64,000 nucleotides of DNA from Massilia rhizosphaerae (GCF_016093545.1 NZ_JADKYX010000019.1:106746-170745); one strand, 5' to 3'; counted from the first letter of the stretch, positions 7,322 to 16,992 are shown. The notes: generated from the letters alone by a model not told the origin. Made by a program: numbers and translations.

Positions 7322-8935
7322 ATGGACGACAGCATGAAATCGAACGGCCTCTCCCTCCATCATCCTTTCGCGTTCTGGGCCGGTACGGCCGCCATCGTGG
7401 CCGGGGTGCTGGCGCACATTCCGATGTTCGTGTGCGCGTCGCACATGGGCTACCGGATGGTGGGCATGAAGATGGACGCCACGATGCTGGTCGGGATGGG
7501 GCTGATCCCGCTCGGGCTGCTGTTGGCGGCGTACGGCCTGATGCCGCGCATGGCACAGCTGCGCCAGGCCACGGCGGCGCGCGGCGGCCTGCACTTCCAC
7601 GTCGCGGACGGCATCCCGCTGAACCGCCAGCACTGGTATCTCGTCGCCGTGCTCGTGGTCGCGCTGACGATCGACGTGATGAAACCGGCAACCCTCGGCT
7701 TCGTCATGCCGGGCATGACCCGCGAATACGGCCTGGCCAAGCAGTCGGCCGGCCTGCTGGCCCTCGTGGCGCTGACGGGGACGACCGTCGGCTCCGTCGT
7801 ATGGGGCGTCATCGCCGACCGCTTCGGCCGGCGCGCGACGATCCTGCTGTCCGCGCTGATGTTCATCGGCACCTCGATCTGCGGCGCGATGCCGTCGTTT
7901 GCGTGGAACCTCGCCATGTGCTTCCTGATGGGCGCGTCGGCCGGCGGCCTGCTGCCCATCACGTTCACGCTGATGGCCGAGATGATCCCGGCCGCGCACC
8001 GCGGCTGGCTGCTCGTCGCGCTGGGCGGGCTCGGCAACTCGGCCGGCTACCTGGTCGCCGCCTGGGCCGCGAGCCTGCTCGAGCCGCACTACGGCTGGCG
8101 CGTGCTGTGGCTGCTGGGCCTGCCGACGGGCGCCATCATCATCCTGCTCAGCCGCCTGTTGCCGGAATCGCCACGCTTCCTCGCGACCAACGGCCTGCAT
8201 GCCGAAGCGCGCGCCGTGCTGGCCAAATTCGCCGGCGAGATCGATGCCGACGATGGCGCCGCCGCGGCGCAGTCCGACCGGCGCGCCACCGGCATGCGCG
8301 CCTTGCTGCAGGGGGGCTATGCCCCGCTGACGATCGGCATGGGCGTCGCCGGCATCGCCTGGGGCCTGGCCAATTTCGGCTTCCTGCTGTGGCTGCCGAC
8401 GAATTTGCGTGCGATGGGCATGGACGCCGCCACGGCAACGAGCCTGCTGGCGAAGTCCGCGTTCGTCGCGCTGCCCGGCACGCTCATCGTGATCCGGCTG
8501 TACCACCGCTGGAGCACGATCATGACGCTCGTGACCTTCATCGGCCTGTCGTGCGCGAGCCTGCTGGGCTTCTTCCTGCTCGGCTATTTTGACATCGGTT
8601 CGACGGCCGCGATGGTCGTGGCGACGGTCGCGCTGCTGGTCTCGGCCAGCGGCGTCATCGCCACCCTGATCCCGTACGCGTCCGAGATCTACCCCGTGCA
8701 CCTGCGCGCCACCGGCTCCGGCGTCATCGCGGCCGGCTCCAAGCTGGGCGGCATCCTCGGCGCCGGCTTCGGCGTGGTCGGACTATTCGACAACGTGTCG
8801 CTGGCGGCGCTCGTGATCGCCGCGCCGATGGCGGCCGCGGCGTTCCTGCTGGCCAGGAGCGGAATCGATACGCGCGGGCGGCGGCTGGAAGAGATCCAGG
8901 GGATGCTCGACGGCGCCGCCGAGCCCGCGCATTAG
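7322..8935 (+). CDS. MFS transporter (SV2/aromatic-acid symporter-like)
   Basis: Inner-membrane transporter of 537 residues. Two extra N-terminal hydrophobic segments (residues about 15-38 and 55-78) precede twelve MFS helices. Motif A is DRFGRRATILL near residue 170, and LLPESPRFLATNG near residue 280 is typical of sugar/organic-ion porters including the aromatic acid and SV2-like groups. The central loop is at residues about 290-325. A second possible start is the ATG at 7334; neither has a strong ribosome site. It stands alone, so the substrate cannot be read from context. Confidence 0.82.
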   Translation: MDDSMKSNGLSLHHPFAFWAGTAAIVAGVLAHIPMFVCASHMGYRMVGMKMDATMLVGMGLIPLGLLLAAYGLMPRMAQLRQATAARGGLHFHVADGIPLNRQHWYLVAVLVVALTIDVMKPATLGFVMPGMTREYGLAKQSAGLLALVALTGTTVGSVVWGVIADRFGRRATILLSALMFIGTSICGAMPSFAWNLAMCFLMGASAGGLLPITFTLMAEMIPAAHRGWLLVALGGLGNSAGYLVAAWAASLLEPHYGWRVLWLLGLPTGAIIILLSRLLPESPRFLATNGLHAEARAVLAKFAGEIDADDGAAAAQSDRRATGMRALLQGGYAPLTIGMGVAGIAWGLANFGFLLWLPTNLRAMGMDAATATSLLAKSAFVALPGTLIVIRLYHRWSTIMTLVTFIGLSCASLLGFFLLGYFDIGSTAAMVVATVALLVSASGVIATLIPYASEIYPVHLRATGSGVIAAGSKLGGILGAGFGVVGLFDNVSLAALVIAAPMAAAAFLLARSGIDTRGRRLEEIQGMLDGAAEPAH

Positions 8936-9033
8936 GAACCTGTCCCAGCAGGGTGGCAGGCGCCGCAATCCCTCGAACACGGCCTGGCGGGCGTTGACGC
9001 GAACCTTCCGCGGCGCCAGCGGTCGAGAGAAGG

Positions 9034-10071
9034 ATGGACGACACCCGCAAATTGCGATCGACCGGAACCGGTCCGGACTGGGACGTGGACGGGACCGATC
9101 CGTTCGACGTCGCGCGCCTGGTGCCCGGCTTCCGGCCTCCCCCGCTGACGGAGGAAACGGCGGCGGCAGCGGCCGCCGCTGACGCGCGCATGCGCCACTG
9201 GCGCGATCCCGCCGGCGGTCCGCTCGTGCCCGGCTCCGCCAGGCATGCGGACGCCACCTGCCGGATGTTTCTCGAGACATTCAACCCCTATCGCCCCGCC
9301 GTGCTGGACTGGCCCGAGCTGGTCCCGGCCGTACGCGAGCGCATCGTCGCGCTGCCCATCTGGGACATCGCCGTCCGGACCGAAGGCAAGGCGCGGCTGC
9401 GCATGGCGGCCTATGCCGGCACGCTGCGCGACCCCGGCATGCGCACCGCCCTCGCGTTGAACGCGTGGGAAGAGCAGCGCCACAAGGAGGTCCTGGCGCG
9501 CCTGGTCGCGGCGTACGGCATCGACCTCGCGCCCGAGCCGCCGCCCCCGCTTCCCCGGGACCGTGAATGGGCATATCTCGTCACCGGCTACAGCGAGTGC
9601 ATCGACAGCTTTTTCGCATTCGGCCTGTTCGCCCTGGCGCGGCAGTCCGGCCTGTTTCCGCCGGAACTCGTCGACACGTTCGAACCCGTGATGCAGGAAG
9701 AGTGCCGCCACATCCTCCTGTTCGCCAACTGGGCCGCCTGGCACCGCGCCCGTCTTTCGCCGTGGCGCCGCCTGCGTTTCGAAGCGAGGGTCGCCGCCGT
9801 CTGGTGCTTCCTCGCGTGGGAACGCATCGGCCTGGCGCGCGCCGTCGACGCGCCGGGCAGCGCGCACGCACAGGACAACAATTTCACACTGCACGGCGCG
9901 CAATCGGTGGCGGACGGCGGCGTCGAACTCCGCGGCCTGCTCGCGCTCTGCCTTGCCGAAAACGACCGCCGCTTCGCCGGCTACGACGAACGGCTGCAGC
10001 GCCCGGCGACGATGCCACGGCTGGCCAGGCTCGCGCTGCGCCTGGCCGGGCTGTTCGGACGGAAGCGCTGA
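9034..10071 (+). CDS. Ferritin-like di-iron protein next to hopanoid genes
   Basis: 345 residues without a signal peptide. The helical core shows the full set of ligands expected for a ferritin-like di-iron centre: Glu117, Glu146/Glu147 with His150 (EEQRH), Glu188 (GYSECIDSF) and Glu222/Glu223 with His226 (EECRH). Family members include oxygenases, desaturases and hydroxylases. The specific reaction is unknown. It lies directly next to hpnA, separated by a hairpin, and beside the main hopanoid operon, so an oxygen-dependent step on a hopanoid or other membrane lipid is a reasonable guess only. The ATG at 9034 has GAGAG five bases upstream. Confidence 0.72.
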   Translation: MDDTRKLRSTGTGPDWDVDGTDPFDVARLVPGFRPPPLTEETAAAAAAADARMRHWRDPAGGPLVPGSARHADATCRMFLETFNPYRPAVLDWPELVPAVRERIVALPIWDIAVRTEGKARLRMAAYAGTLRDPGMRTALALNAWEEQRHKEVLARLVAAYGIDLAPEPPPPLPRDREWAYLVTGYSECIDSFFAFGLFALARQSGLFPPELVDTFEPVMQEECRHILLFANWAAWHRARLSPWRRLRFEARVAAVWCFLAWERIGLARAVDAPGSAHAQDNNFTLHGAQSVADGGVELRGLLALCLAENDRRFAGYDERLQRPATMPRLARLALRLAGLFGRKR

Positions 10072-10130
10072 GCCGAGGGGTGCGTTTCGTCGAGCTGTAT
10101 GCGCGTGCGCCCGGCTGCACCCGCCTCGGC
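10072..10130. terminator. Hairpin between convergent genes
   Basis: GCCGAGGGGTGC at 10072-10083 pairs with GCACCCGCCTCGGC at 10117-10130, with a two-base bulge. The loop is about 33 bases. There is no T-run, but the position between the converging ferritin-like gene and hpnA suggests a two-way terminator. Confidence 0.45.
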
Positions 10131-10135
10131 AACCA

Positions 10136-11137
10136 TCAATCGAGATACCCTTCCTGCCCGAACCACGCGACCGCTGCCCGCACGCCGGCCATGTACGGCC
10201 CAGGCCGATAGCCAAGTTCCCGCTCCGCCTTGGCCGACGAAAAGAACATCCGGTTGCGCGCCATCTTCAAGCCATCCACCGTCAGGAACGGTTCCCGGCC
10301 GCTCAGGCGCGCGACTGCCTCGGCCGCGTGCGCCAGCGGCATGAGCGGCGCCGCCGGCAGCCGCAACCGCGGCGGCGCACGCCCGACGAGCTGCGCGATC
10401 CCGCCCAGCAGATCGCGCAGCATGACGTTCTGCCCGCCGAGAATGTAGCGCTCGCCCAGCCGCCCGTGCGCCAGCGCGAGCAAATGCCCATGCGCCACGT
10501 CCTCGACGTCGACGACGTTCAGCCCCGTCTCCACGAAAGCCGGCATCCGCCCTCGCGCGGCCTCGACGATGATGCGGCCCGTCGGCGTCGGCCGCACGTC
10601 GCGCGCGCCGACCGGCGTCGACGGGTTGACGATCACGGCCGGCAAACCGTCCTGCGCGACCATGCGCTCGACCAGCCGCTCGGCCGCCACCTTGCTGCGC
10701 TTGTACGCGCCGATGGCGTCGTGCTCGGCCAGCGGCGCGTCCTCCGTGGCCGCCACGGTGGCCGGCCCCACCCGCAGCGTGGCCACGCTGCTGGTGACGA
10801 CGACGCGCTCGACCCCGGCCGCCAGCGCGGCACGCATCACGGCCTGCGTGCCGTCGACGTTGTTGCGCACGATCTCGCCGGGATCGCGCGCCCACAGCCG
10901 GTAATCCGCCGCGACATGCAGCAGGAAACGCGCGCCGGCCAGCGCGCGCCCGACGGCCGCCGCGTCGCGCATGTCGCCTTCCGCCAGTTCCGCGTCCAGT
11001 CCGACGAGGTTGCGACGCGGGCTGCCGGCGCGCACCAGGGCACGGACGGCGTAGCCCTCCGCCAGCGCGGCGCGCGCCACCGCGGCGCCGACGAACCCGG
11101 CCGCGCCCGTGACCAGCACGAGGTCCCTTCCCGTCAC
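10136..11137 (-). CDS. hpnA: Hopanoid-associated sugar epimerase HpnA
   Basis: Extended short-chain dehydrogenase/epimerase of 333 residues. The NAD(P)-binding motif GAAGFVGAAV is near the N-terminus, the catalytic region has SSVATL and the YKRSK motif (Tyr-x-x-x-Lys), and the C-terminal part (GREPFLTVDGLKMARNRMFF, then AERELGYRPGP) matches HpnA. Role in hopanoid side-chain chemistry is inferred from linkage; the substrate is not established. I chose the GTG at 11137 because GGAGGGGG lies just before it; ATGs at 11155 and 11170 would add an unconserved N-terminal tail. It is divergent from ispH and convergent with the ferritin-like gene. Confidence 0.85.
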   Translation of the reverse strand: MTGRDLVLVTGAAGFVGAAVARAALAEGYAVRALVRAGSPRRNLVGLDAELAEGDMRDAAAVGRALAGARFLLHVAADYRLWARDPGEIVRNNVDGTQAVMRAALAAGVERVVVTSSVATLRVGPATVAATEDAPLAEHDAIGAYKRSKVAAERLVERMVAQDGLPAVIVNPSTPVGARDVRPTPTGRIIVEAARGRMPAFVETGLNVVDVEDVAHGHLLALAHGRLGERYILGGQNVMLRDLLGGIAQLVGRAPPRLRLPAAPLMPLAHAAEAVARLSGREPFLTVDGLKMARNRMFFSSAKAERELGYRPGPYMAGVRAAVAWFGQEGYLD

Positions 11138-11282
11138 CGCTGCCCCCTCCGGCATCCATCTGCGTCGCATTCTAGGGGTCGTATGCGACCGGCATAACCA
11201 TTTAGATCAAACAGGTCGCACGAACTTGCGCGCCCGCGCCGACTCCAACCTGCACCGAACGAACACACCGCAGAGAGCCGTC

Positions 11283-12227
11283 ATGCACGTCATCCTTGCC
11301 CAGCCGCGCGGATTTTGCGCGGGCGTCGTCCGAGCCATCGAGATCGTCGAGCGCGCGCTCGAGCGGCACGGCGCGCCTGTTTACGTGCGTCACGAAATCG
11401 TCCACAACCAGGCCGTCGTGAACGGCCTGCGCGACAAGGGGGCCGTGTTCGTCGAAGACCTGGACGAAGTTCCGCGGCAGGCGGTGGCCGTCTTCAGCGC
11501 GCACGGCGTGGCGCGCGCGGTCGAGGCCGACGCGGATGCGCGCGCCCTGCACGTGCTGGACGCCACGTGCCCGCTCGTCGCCAAGGTCCACATCCAGGGT
11601 CGGCAATACGCGGCCAGCGGGCGGACGGTGATCCTGATCGGCCATCCCGGCCATCCGGAGGTCGAGGGGACCATGGGGCAGATCGACGGCCGCGTCGTGC
11701 TCGTGCGCGACGCGCGCGAAGCGGAGGCGCTCGACCTGCCGGCCGACACGCCGGTCGCCTACGTCACCCAGACGACGCTCAGCGTGGACGACACGCGCGG
11801 CGTCATCGCGGCGCTGCGGCGGCGCTTCACGGACATCGTCGGCCCCGACGTGCGCGACATCTGCTATGCCACGCAAAATCGCCAGCGCGCCGTGCGCGAC
11901 CTGTGCCGCCGGGTCGACGTGCTGCTCGTCGTCGGCGCCCTGAACAGCTCGAACTCGAACCGCCTGCGCGAGATCGGCGCCGAGACCGGCACGCCGACGT
12001 GGCTGCTGGCGGACGGCGGCGAGCTCGATCCCGCCTGGGTCGCGGGCGCGGCCGTGGTCGGGATCACGGCCGGCGCCTCCGCGCCCGAAGCCATGGTCGA
12101 GCACGTGATCGACGCCCTGCGCGCGCTCGGGCCCGTCGACGTGTCGACGATGGACGGCATCGAGGAACACATCGAATTCCGGCTGCCGCGCGCCCTCGCG
12201 GACATGCGGCACGGCGCCGGGCCGTGA
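11283..12227 (+). CDS. ispH: 4-hydroxy-3-methylbut-2-enyl diphosphate reductase
   Basis: Last enzyme of the MEP isoprenoid pathway, which reduces HMBPP to IPP and DMAPP using a 4Fe-4S cluster. 314 residues, full length. The three cluster cysteines are Cys12 (RGFCAGV), Cys96 (DATCPLV) and Cys194 (ICYATQNRQ). Substrate-binding residues in HPGHPEVEGT and the NSSNSNRL motif are present. It opens the forward hopanoid operon, 13 bases ahead of hpnH, so this copy is probably dedicated to hopanoid precursor supply; whether a second housekeeping copy exists cannot be seen here. Confidence 0.95.
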   Translation: MHVILAQPRGFCAGVVRAIEIVERALERHGAPVYVRHEIVHNQAVVNGLRDKGAVFVEDLDEVPRQAVAVFSAHGVARAVEADADARALHVLDATCPLVAKVHIQGRQYAASGRTVILIGHPGHPEVEGTMGQIDGRVVLVRDAREAEALDLPADTPVAYVTQTTLSVDDTRGVIAALRRRFTDIVGPDVRDICYATQNRQRAVRDLCRRVDVLLVVGALNSSNSNRLREIGAETGTPTWLLADGGELDPAWVAGAAVVGITAGASAPEAMVEHVIDALRALGPVDVSTMDGIEEHIEFRLPRALADMRHGAGP

Positions 12228-12240
12228 CGAGGAGACGAGA

Positions 12241-13383
12241 ATGGCGATCCCGCTCCTGCAGAAAACCCTCGTCGGCGCCTACGTGCTGCGCCAGCACCTG
12301 GCCGGGGTGCACCGCTATCCGCTCGCGCTGATGCTCGAGCCGCTGTTCCGCTGCAACCTGGCGTGCGCGGGATGCGGCAAGATCGATTATCCGGGCGAGA
12401 TCCTCGACCAGCGCCTGTCCGTGGACGACTGCCTGGACGCCGTCGACGAATGCGGGGCCCCCGTCGTGTCCATCGCGGGCGGCGAGCCGCTGCTGCACAA
12501 GGACATGGCCGCGATCGCCGCCGGCATCGTCGCCCGCCGCAAATTCGTCTACCTGTGCACGAACGCCCTGCTGATGGAAAGAAAACTCGGCGAGTACCGG
12601 CCGAGCCCGTTCTTCACGTGGTCCGTCCACCTCGACGGCGACGAAGCCATGCACGACCGCTCCGTCTGTCGTGCGGGCGTGTACCGACGCGCCGTCGCGG
12701 CGATCGAGCGGGCCAAGGCGGCGGGCTTCCGCGTCAACGTCAACTGCACGCTGTTCAACGACGCGCAACCGGACCGGGTGGCCGACTTCTTCGACGCATT
12801 GAACGACATGGAGGTGGACGGCATCACCGTGTCGCCGGGCTATGCCTACGAGCGCGCCCCGGAGCAGCAGCATTTCCTCACGCGCAGTCGGACGAGGCAA
12901 TTGTTCCGGGACATATTCGCACGCGGCCAGGGCGGGCGGCGCTGGGGGTTCAGCCAGTCCAGCCTGTTCCTCGACTTCCTCGCCGGGAACCGGACCTACC
13001 GCTGCACGCCCTGGGGCAATCCGACCCGTACCGTATTCGGCTGGCAACGCCCGTGCTATCTGCTCGGCGAAGGCTATGCCCGCACGTTCCGCGAACTGAT
13101 GGACGAGACCGACTGGGATGCCTACGGCACGGGCCGCTACGAAAAATGCGCCGACTGCATGGTGCACAGCGGCTACGAGGCGAGCGCCGTCCGCGACACC
13201 CTCGCCCATCCGCTGGCCGCCGCCAGGGTCGCGCTGCGCGGCGTGGCGACGCGCGGACCGATGGCGCCCGACATCCCGCTGCGCGACCAGCGGCCCGCGC
13301 AGTACGTGCATGGGCAGCAGGTGGCCGTCCGGCTGGATGAAATCCGCGGCCGCAGGACCGGGACGAGCAGGGGGGCACCGTGA
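12241..13383 (+). CDS. hpnH: Adenosylhopane synthase, radical SAM HpnH
   Basis: Radical SAM enzyme that joins a 5'-deoxyadenosyl group to diploptene, the first side-chain step of extended hopanoids. 380 residues. The cluster motif is Cys38-x3-Cys42-x2-Cys45 (CNLACAGCGK). IAGGEPLLHKD and the SPASM-like C-terminal cysteines (near CTPWGNPTR, RPCYLL and CADCMVHSGYE) are typical of HpnH. The N-terminal MAIPLLQKTLVGAYVLRQHL is strongly conserved in the family. The stop overlaps the start of hpnI (TGATG), indicating translational coupling. A longer Arg-rich tail after residue 350 is likely unstructured. Confidence 0.95.
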   Translation: MAIPLLQKTLVGAYVLRQHLAGVHRYPLALMLEPLFRCNLACAGCGKIDYPGEILDQRLSVDDCLDAVDECGAPVVSIAGGEPLLHKDMAAIAAGIVARRKFVYLCTNALLMERKLGEYRPSPFFTWSVHLDGDEAMHDRSVCRAGVYRRAVAAIERAKAAGFRVNVNCTLFNDAQPDRVADFFDALNDMEVDGITVSPGYAYERAPEQQHFLTRSRTRQLFRDIFARGQGGRRWGFSQSSLFLDFLAGNRTYRCTPWGNPTRTVFGWQRPCYLLGEGYARTFRELMDETDWDAYGTGRYEKCADCMVHSGYEASAVRDTLAHPLAAARVALRGVATRGPMAPDIPLRDQRPAQYVHGQQVAVRLDEIRGRRTGTSRGAP

Positions 13384-14600
13384 TGCCGGCTGCTCCATCC
13401 TTCGCGGCCATTGCCGGCACGGCCCTCACGCTGCTGGCGGCACTGTACGCGCTGGCCGCCCTGCTGTGCCGCGGCCGCCTCGGCCTGCACCCGGGGCACG
13501 CGGGCAGTACGGACCGCGCGCGCGGCCAAACCGCCTGGGCACCCGTCACCGTGCTCAAGCCCCTGTGCGGCGCCGAGCCGCGGCTGGAAGACAACCTCGC
13601 CGGCCTGTGTACGCAAACCCATCCGTGCTACCAGCTCGTGTTCGGCGTCCGCGCGCCGGACGACCCGGCCATCGCCGTCGTCGAGCGGCTCGCACGCCGC
13701 TATCCCGCCGTCGACATACGCCTCGTCGTCGATCCGCGCGTGCACGGCAGCAACCTCAAAGTGAGCAACCTGATCAACATGATGGATGCCGCGCGCCATC
13801 CCTGGCTCGTGCTGGCCGACAGCGACATCGCCGTCGAACCCGATTACCTGGCCCGCGTGACGGCGCCGCTGGCCGCGCCCGACGTCGGCATCGTCACGTG
13901 CCTGTACCATGGACGTCCGCTGGACAACGTCTGGTCCCGCATCGGCGCGCTCTTCGTCGACACGTGGTTCGCCCCGTCCGTGCGGGTGGCGAGCAGCGGC
14001 GGCAGCTGTGCGTTCGCATTCGGCGCGACCATCGCCGTCCGCGCGTCCACGCTGCGCGCCGTCGGCGGCGTCGAGGTGCTGAAGAACCGCCTCGCCGACG
14101 ACTACCGCCTCGGCGAACTCACCCGGAACCTGGGTCTGCGGACCGTCCTGTCCGACGTCTGCGTCGGCACCGACGTGACCGAAGACAGCCTCCGCGCGCT
14201 GTGGGCGCGCGAGCGGCGCTGGATGCAGACGATCCGTTCCCTGAACCCGCTCGGCTACGCCTGCTCCTTCGTCACGTTCACCTTGCCGATGCTGGCGCTC
14301 GGCGTCGCACTGGCGCCCACTGCGTGGAACGCAACGCTGGCCGTCGCCGGCGGCGCCGCACGCCTCGGCCTCCACTTCCGGCAGCCCGCGCCCGGCGTGC
14401 CGCCGCCCGGGCACGCCCGGTACGCGCCGCTCCGCGATTGCCTGCTGCTGGCCGAGTGGCTGAGCGCCTTCGCCGGCACGACGGCGCGCTGGCGCGGGCA
14501 CCGCCTGCCCATCGATACGCGGTCCGCATCCGTCGCCGACAGGTCCGTCGCGGCGGCGCGGCCATCCTTGCGACAACGGTCATGGACGCCACGACGATGA
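13383..14600 (+). CDS. hpnI: Hopanoid glycosyltransferase HpnI
   Basis: Family-2 glycosyltransferase of 405 residues that adds N-acetylglucosamine to bacteriohopanetetrol. One N-terminal membrane helix (residues about 8-30) and one or two C-terminal hydrophobic segments (about 300-325) flank the cytosolic catalytic domain. Motifs: DSDIAV (DxD-like metal site), ADDYRLG and RERRWMQTIRS. The ATG at 13383 overlaps the hpnH stop by one base. The C-terminal extension after about residue 370 is Arg/Ser-rich and unlikely to be structured. The gene overlaps hpnJ by four bases. Confidence 0.93.
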   Translation: MPAAPSFAAIAGTALTLLAALYALAALLCRGRLGLHPGHAGSTDRARGQTAWAPVTVLKPLCGAEPRLEDNLAGLCTQTHPCYQLVFGVRAPDDPAIAVVERLARRYPAVDIRLVVDPRVHGSNLKVSNLINMMDAARHPWLVLADSDIAVEPDYLARVTAPLAAPDVGIVTCLYHGRPLDNVWSRIGALFVDTWFAPSVRVASSGGSCAFAFGATIAVRASTLRAVGGVEVLKNRLADDYRLGELTRNLGLRTVLSDVCVGTDVTEDSLRALWARERRWMQTIRSLNPLGYACSFVTFTLPMLALGVALAPTAWNATLAVAGGAARLGLHFRQPAPGVPPPGHARYAPLRDCLLLAEWLSAFAGTTARWRGHRLPIDTRSASVADRSVAAARPSLRQRSWTPRR

Positions 14601-16057
14601 ACACACCGACGACGTCGACACCGATGCAAAAGACCCTGTTCCTGCAGGCGCCCTCGTTCGACGGCTTCGACGGCGGCGCCGGCTCGCGCTACCAGGCGCG
14701 GCGCGAAATCCGGTCGTTCTGGTATCCGACCTGGCTGGCCCAGCCGGCCGCCCTCGTGCCCGGCAGCCGCCTGCTCGACGCGCCCGCGGACGGCCTCACC
14801 GTCGCGCAGACGCTCGACATCGCGCGGCATTACGAACTCGTGATCGTCCACACGAGCACGCCGTCGTTTCCCGGCGACGTGCGGTTCGCCGGGCTGCTCA
14901 AGGATGCGCATCCCGGCATACGCGTCGGCATGGTGGGGGCGAAAGTCGCGGTCGACCCGGGCGGCTCGCTGCGGGCGGGCCCCGCCATCGACTTCGTCGC
15001 GCGCGAGGAATTCGATTTCACCTGCCGCGACATCGCCCAGGGCCGGCCGCTGGCGGACGTCGACGGCGTCAGCTGGCGCACTGCCGACGGTGCGATCCGC
15101 CACAACCCGCCGCGCGCCATCATTGAGGACATGGACGCGCTGCCGTTCGTCGCTCCCGTCTACCGCCGCGACCTGAACCTCCGCAATTATTTCATCGGCT
15201 ACCTGAACTACCCCTACGTGTCGCTGTACACGGGACGCGGCTGCCGCTCGCGCTGCACGTTCTGCCTGTGGCCGCAGACCGTCGGCGGGCACCGCTACCG
15301 CACCCGGTCGGCCGACAACGTGCTGGCCGAGGTCCGCTGGATCAAGGACAACATGCCCGAAGTGAAGGAAATCATGTTCGACGACGACACGTTCACGGAT
15401 TTCCGTCCCCGCGCCGAGGAGATCGCGCGCGGCCTGGGGAAATTGGGCGTGACGTGGTCGTGCAATGCGAAAGCGAACGTGCCTTACTCGACGCTCAAGG
15501 TGATGAAGGAAAATGGACTGCGGCTGCTGCTGGTGGGCTACGAGTCCGGCGACGACCAGATCCTCCTGAACATCAAGAAGGGCTTGCGGACGGACATCGC
15601 GCGCCGCTTCGCCGCCGACTGCCGGGCGCTCGGCATCACGGTGCACGGCACCTTCATCCTCGGCCTGCCCGGCGAGACGCGGGAGACGATTGCGAAGTCG
15701 ATCGCGTTCGCGAAGGAAATCAACCCGCACACGATCCAGGTCTCGCTGGCCGCGCCGTACCCGGGCACCCGGCTGTACGAACAGGCGCTGCAAAACGACT
15801 GGATTCCGGCGCACAAGACGATCCCCCTCGTCGACGGCAGCGGCGTGCAGCTGGCCGCCCTCAGCTATCCGCACCTGTCGCGCGACGAGATCTACCATGG
15901 CGTGGAGCAGTTTTACCGGAGCTTTTACTTCCGCCCATCCAAGATCTGGGAAATCGTCAGCGAGATGCTGCGCAGCCGGGACATGACCCGGCGCCGCCTG
16001 CGCGAAGGGGTCGAGTTCTTTCACTTCCTGCGCGCCCACGGCGCCTCGCAGTCATGA
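14597..16057 (+). CDS. hpnJ: Hopanoid radical SAM enzyme HpnJ
   Basis: B12-binding-type radical SAM protein of 486 residues, assigned in Burkholderia to the ring contraction that turns glucosamine-BHT into the cyclitol ether. The N-terminal cobalamin-binding-like domain (residues about 10-160) contains LVIVHTSTPSF. The radical SAM core has Cys216-x3-Cys220-x2-Cys223 (GCRSRCTFCLWP), followed by FDDDTF and GYESGDDQILLNIKKG. The ATG at 14597 overlaps the hpnI stop as ATGA; the next internal start would be at residue 10 (MQKTLFLQ). Overlaps hpnK by four bases. Confidence 0.94.
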   Translation: MNTPTTSTPMQKTLFLQAPSFDGFDGGAGSRYQARREIRSFWYPTWLAQPAALVPGSRLLDAPADGLTVAQTLDIARHYELVIVHTSTPSFPGDVRFAGLLKDAHPGIRVGMVGAKVAVDPGGSLRAGPAIDFVAREEFDFTCRDIAQGRPLADVDGVSWRTADGAIRHNPPRAIIEDMDALPFVAPVYRRDLNLRNYFIGYLNYPYVSLYTGRGCRSRCTFCLWPQTVGGHRYRTRSADNVLAEVRWIKDNMPEVKEIMFDDDTFTDFRPRAEEIARGLGKLGVTWSCNAKANVPYSTLKVMKENGLRLLLVGYESGDDQILLNIKKGLRTDIARRFAADCRALGITVHGTFILGLPGETRETIAKSIAFAKEINPHTIQVSLAAPYPGTRLYEQALQNDWIPAHKTIPLVDGSGVQLAALSYPHLSRDEIYHGVEQFYRSFYFRPSKIWEIVSEMLRSRDMTRRRLREGVEFFHFLRAHGASQS

Positions 16058-16992
16058 ACGCCGGCACGCCGCGCATGCGCATGGCGCCGGGGCCGGGCCT
16101 CGTCGTGACCGCCGACGACTTCGGCCTGCACCCGACCGTGAACGAGGCCGTCGAACGGGCGCACACGGACGGCATCCTGACGGCCGCCAGCCTGATGGTC
16201 GGCGCACCCGCCGCCCGCGACGCGATCGCGCGCGCACGCGCGCTGCCGCGACTGCGCGTCGGGCTGCACCTCGTCCTGGCCGACGGCCCTGCCGTGCTGC
16301 CGCCGCGGGCGATCCCCGACCTCGTCGACGAACGCGGACACTTCGGCAACCGCATGGCGCGCGCCGGCGTGCGCTTCTTTTGCCTGCCGCGCGTGCGCCG
16401 GCAGCTCGCGCTGGAGATCCGCGCGCAGTTCGAAGCATTCGCCGCCAGCGGCCTGGCGCTCGACCACGTCAACGCGCACAAGCATTTCCACTTGCATCCG
16501 ACGATCCTGTCGTTCATCCTCCGTATCGGCCGCGCGTTCGGCCTGCGCGCCGTGCGGCTGCCGCGCGAGACGGGGCCGCCGGCGCCGCCATGGCTGCGTC
16601 CGTGGCTGGCGCTGCTCGCCGCGCGGCTGGACGCCGCAGGCATCGCCCACAACGATTACGTGGCCGGCATCCGCCAGTCGGGCCGCTTCGACGAACCGGC
16701 CCTGCTGGCCGCGCTGCGCCGCCTGCCGGCAACGGGCGTCGGCGAGCTCTATCTGCACCCCGCGCTCGACTCGGGTGCGGCGATTGCGCCGTCCATGCGA
16801 GGCTACCGGCACCTGGACGAATTCGCCGCCCTCGTTTCGCCGCGCGTGCGGGCCGCGTGCGACGCGTTGCGCGCGCAAGGCTGGCGCTTCGGCGGGTTTG
16901 CCGACTTCGCCGCAACGCCCGCCGCCCCGCGCGCCGGTGCGCCCGCTGCGTCCGGCGCGTCCGCCGCCGCCATCGGCCGCGCGCCGCCATGA
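16054..16992 (+). CDS. hpnK: Hopanoid deacetylase HpnK (YdjC family)
   Basis: YdjC-family carbohydrate deacetylase of 312 residues, expected to remove the acetyl group from GlcNAc-bacteriohopanetetrol. Metal-site motifs are TADDFGLHPTVN near the N-terminus and the His cluster NAHKHFHLHPTI near residues 140-150. GELYLHPALD near the C-terminus is also typical. The last 30 residues are Ala/Pro-rich. Start and stop overlap both neighbours (ATGA on each side), so it is translated as part of the chain hpnH-hpnL. Confidence 0.93.
   Translation: MNAGTPRMRMAPGPGLVVTADDFGLHPTVNEAVERAHTDGILTAASLMVGAPAARDAIARARALPRLRVGLHLVLADGPAVLPPRAIPDLVDERGHFGNRMARAGVRFFCLPRVRRQLALEIRAQFEAFAASGLALDHVNAHKHFHLHPTILSFILRIGRAFGLRAVRLPRETGPPAPPWLRPWLALLAARLDAAGIAHNDYVAGIRQSGRFDEPALLAALRRLPATGVGELYLHPALDSGAAIAPSMRGYRHLDEFAALVSPRVRAACDALRAQGWRFGGFADFAATPAAPRAGAPAASGASAAAIGRAPP

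Noticed and set aside
11196..11212. Possible FNR box in the hpnA-ispH gap
   Set aside because: Only the ATCAA half-site is present; the other half reads ACCAT.
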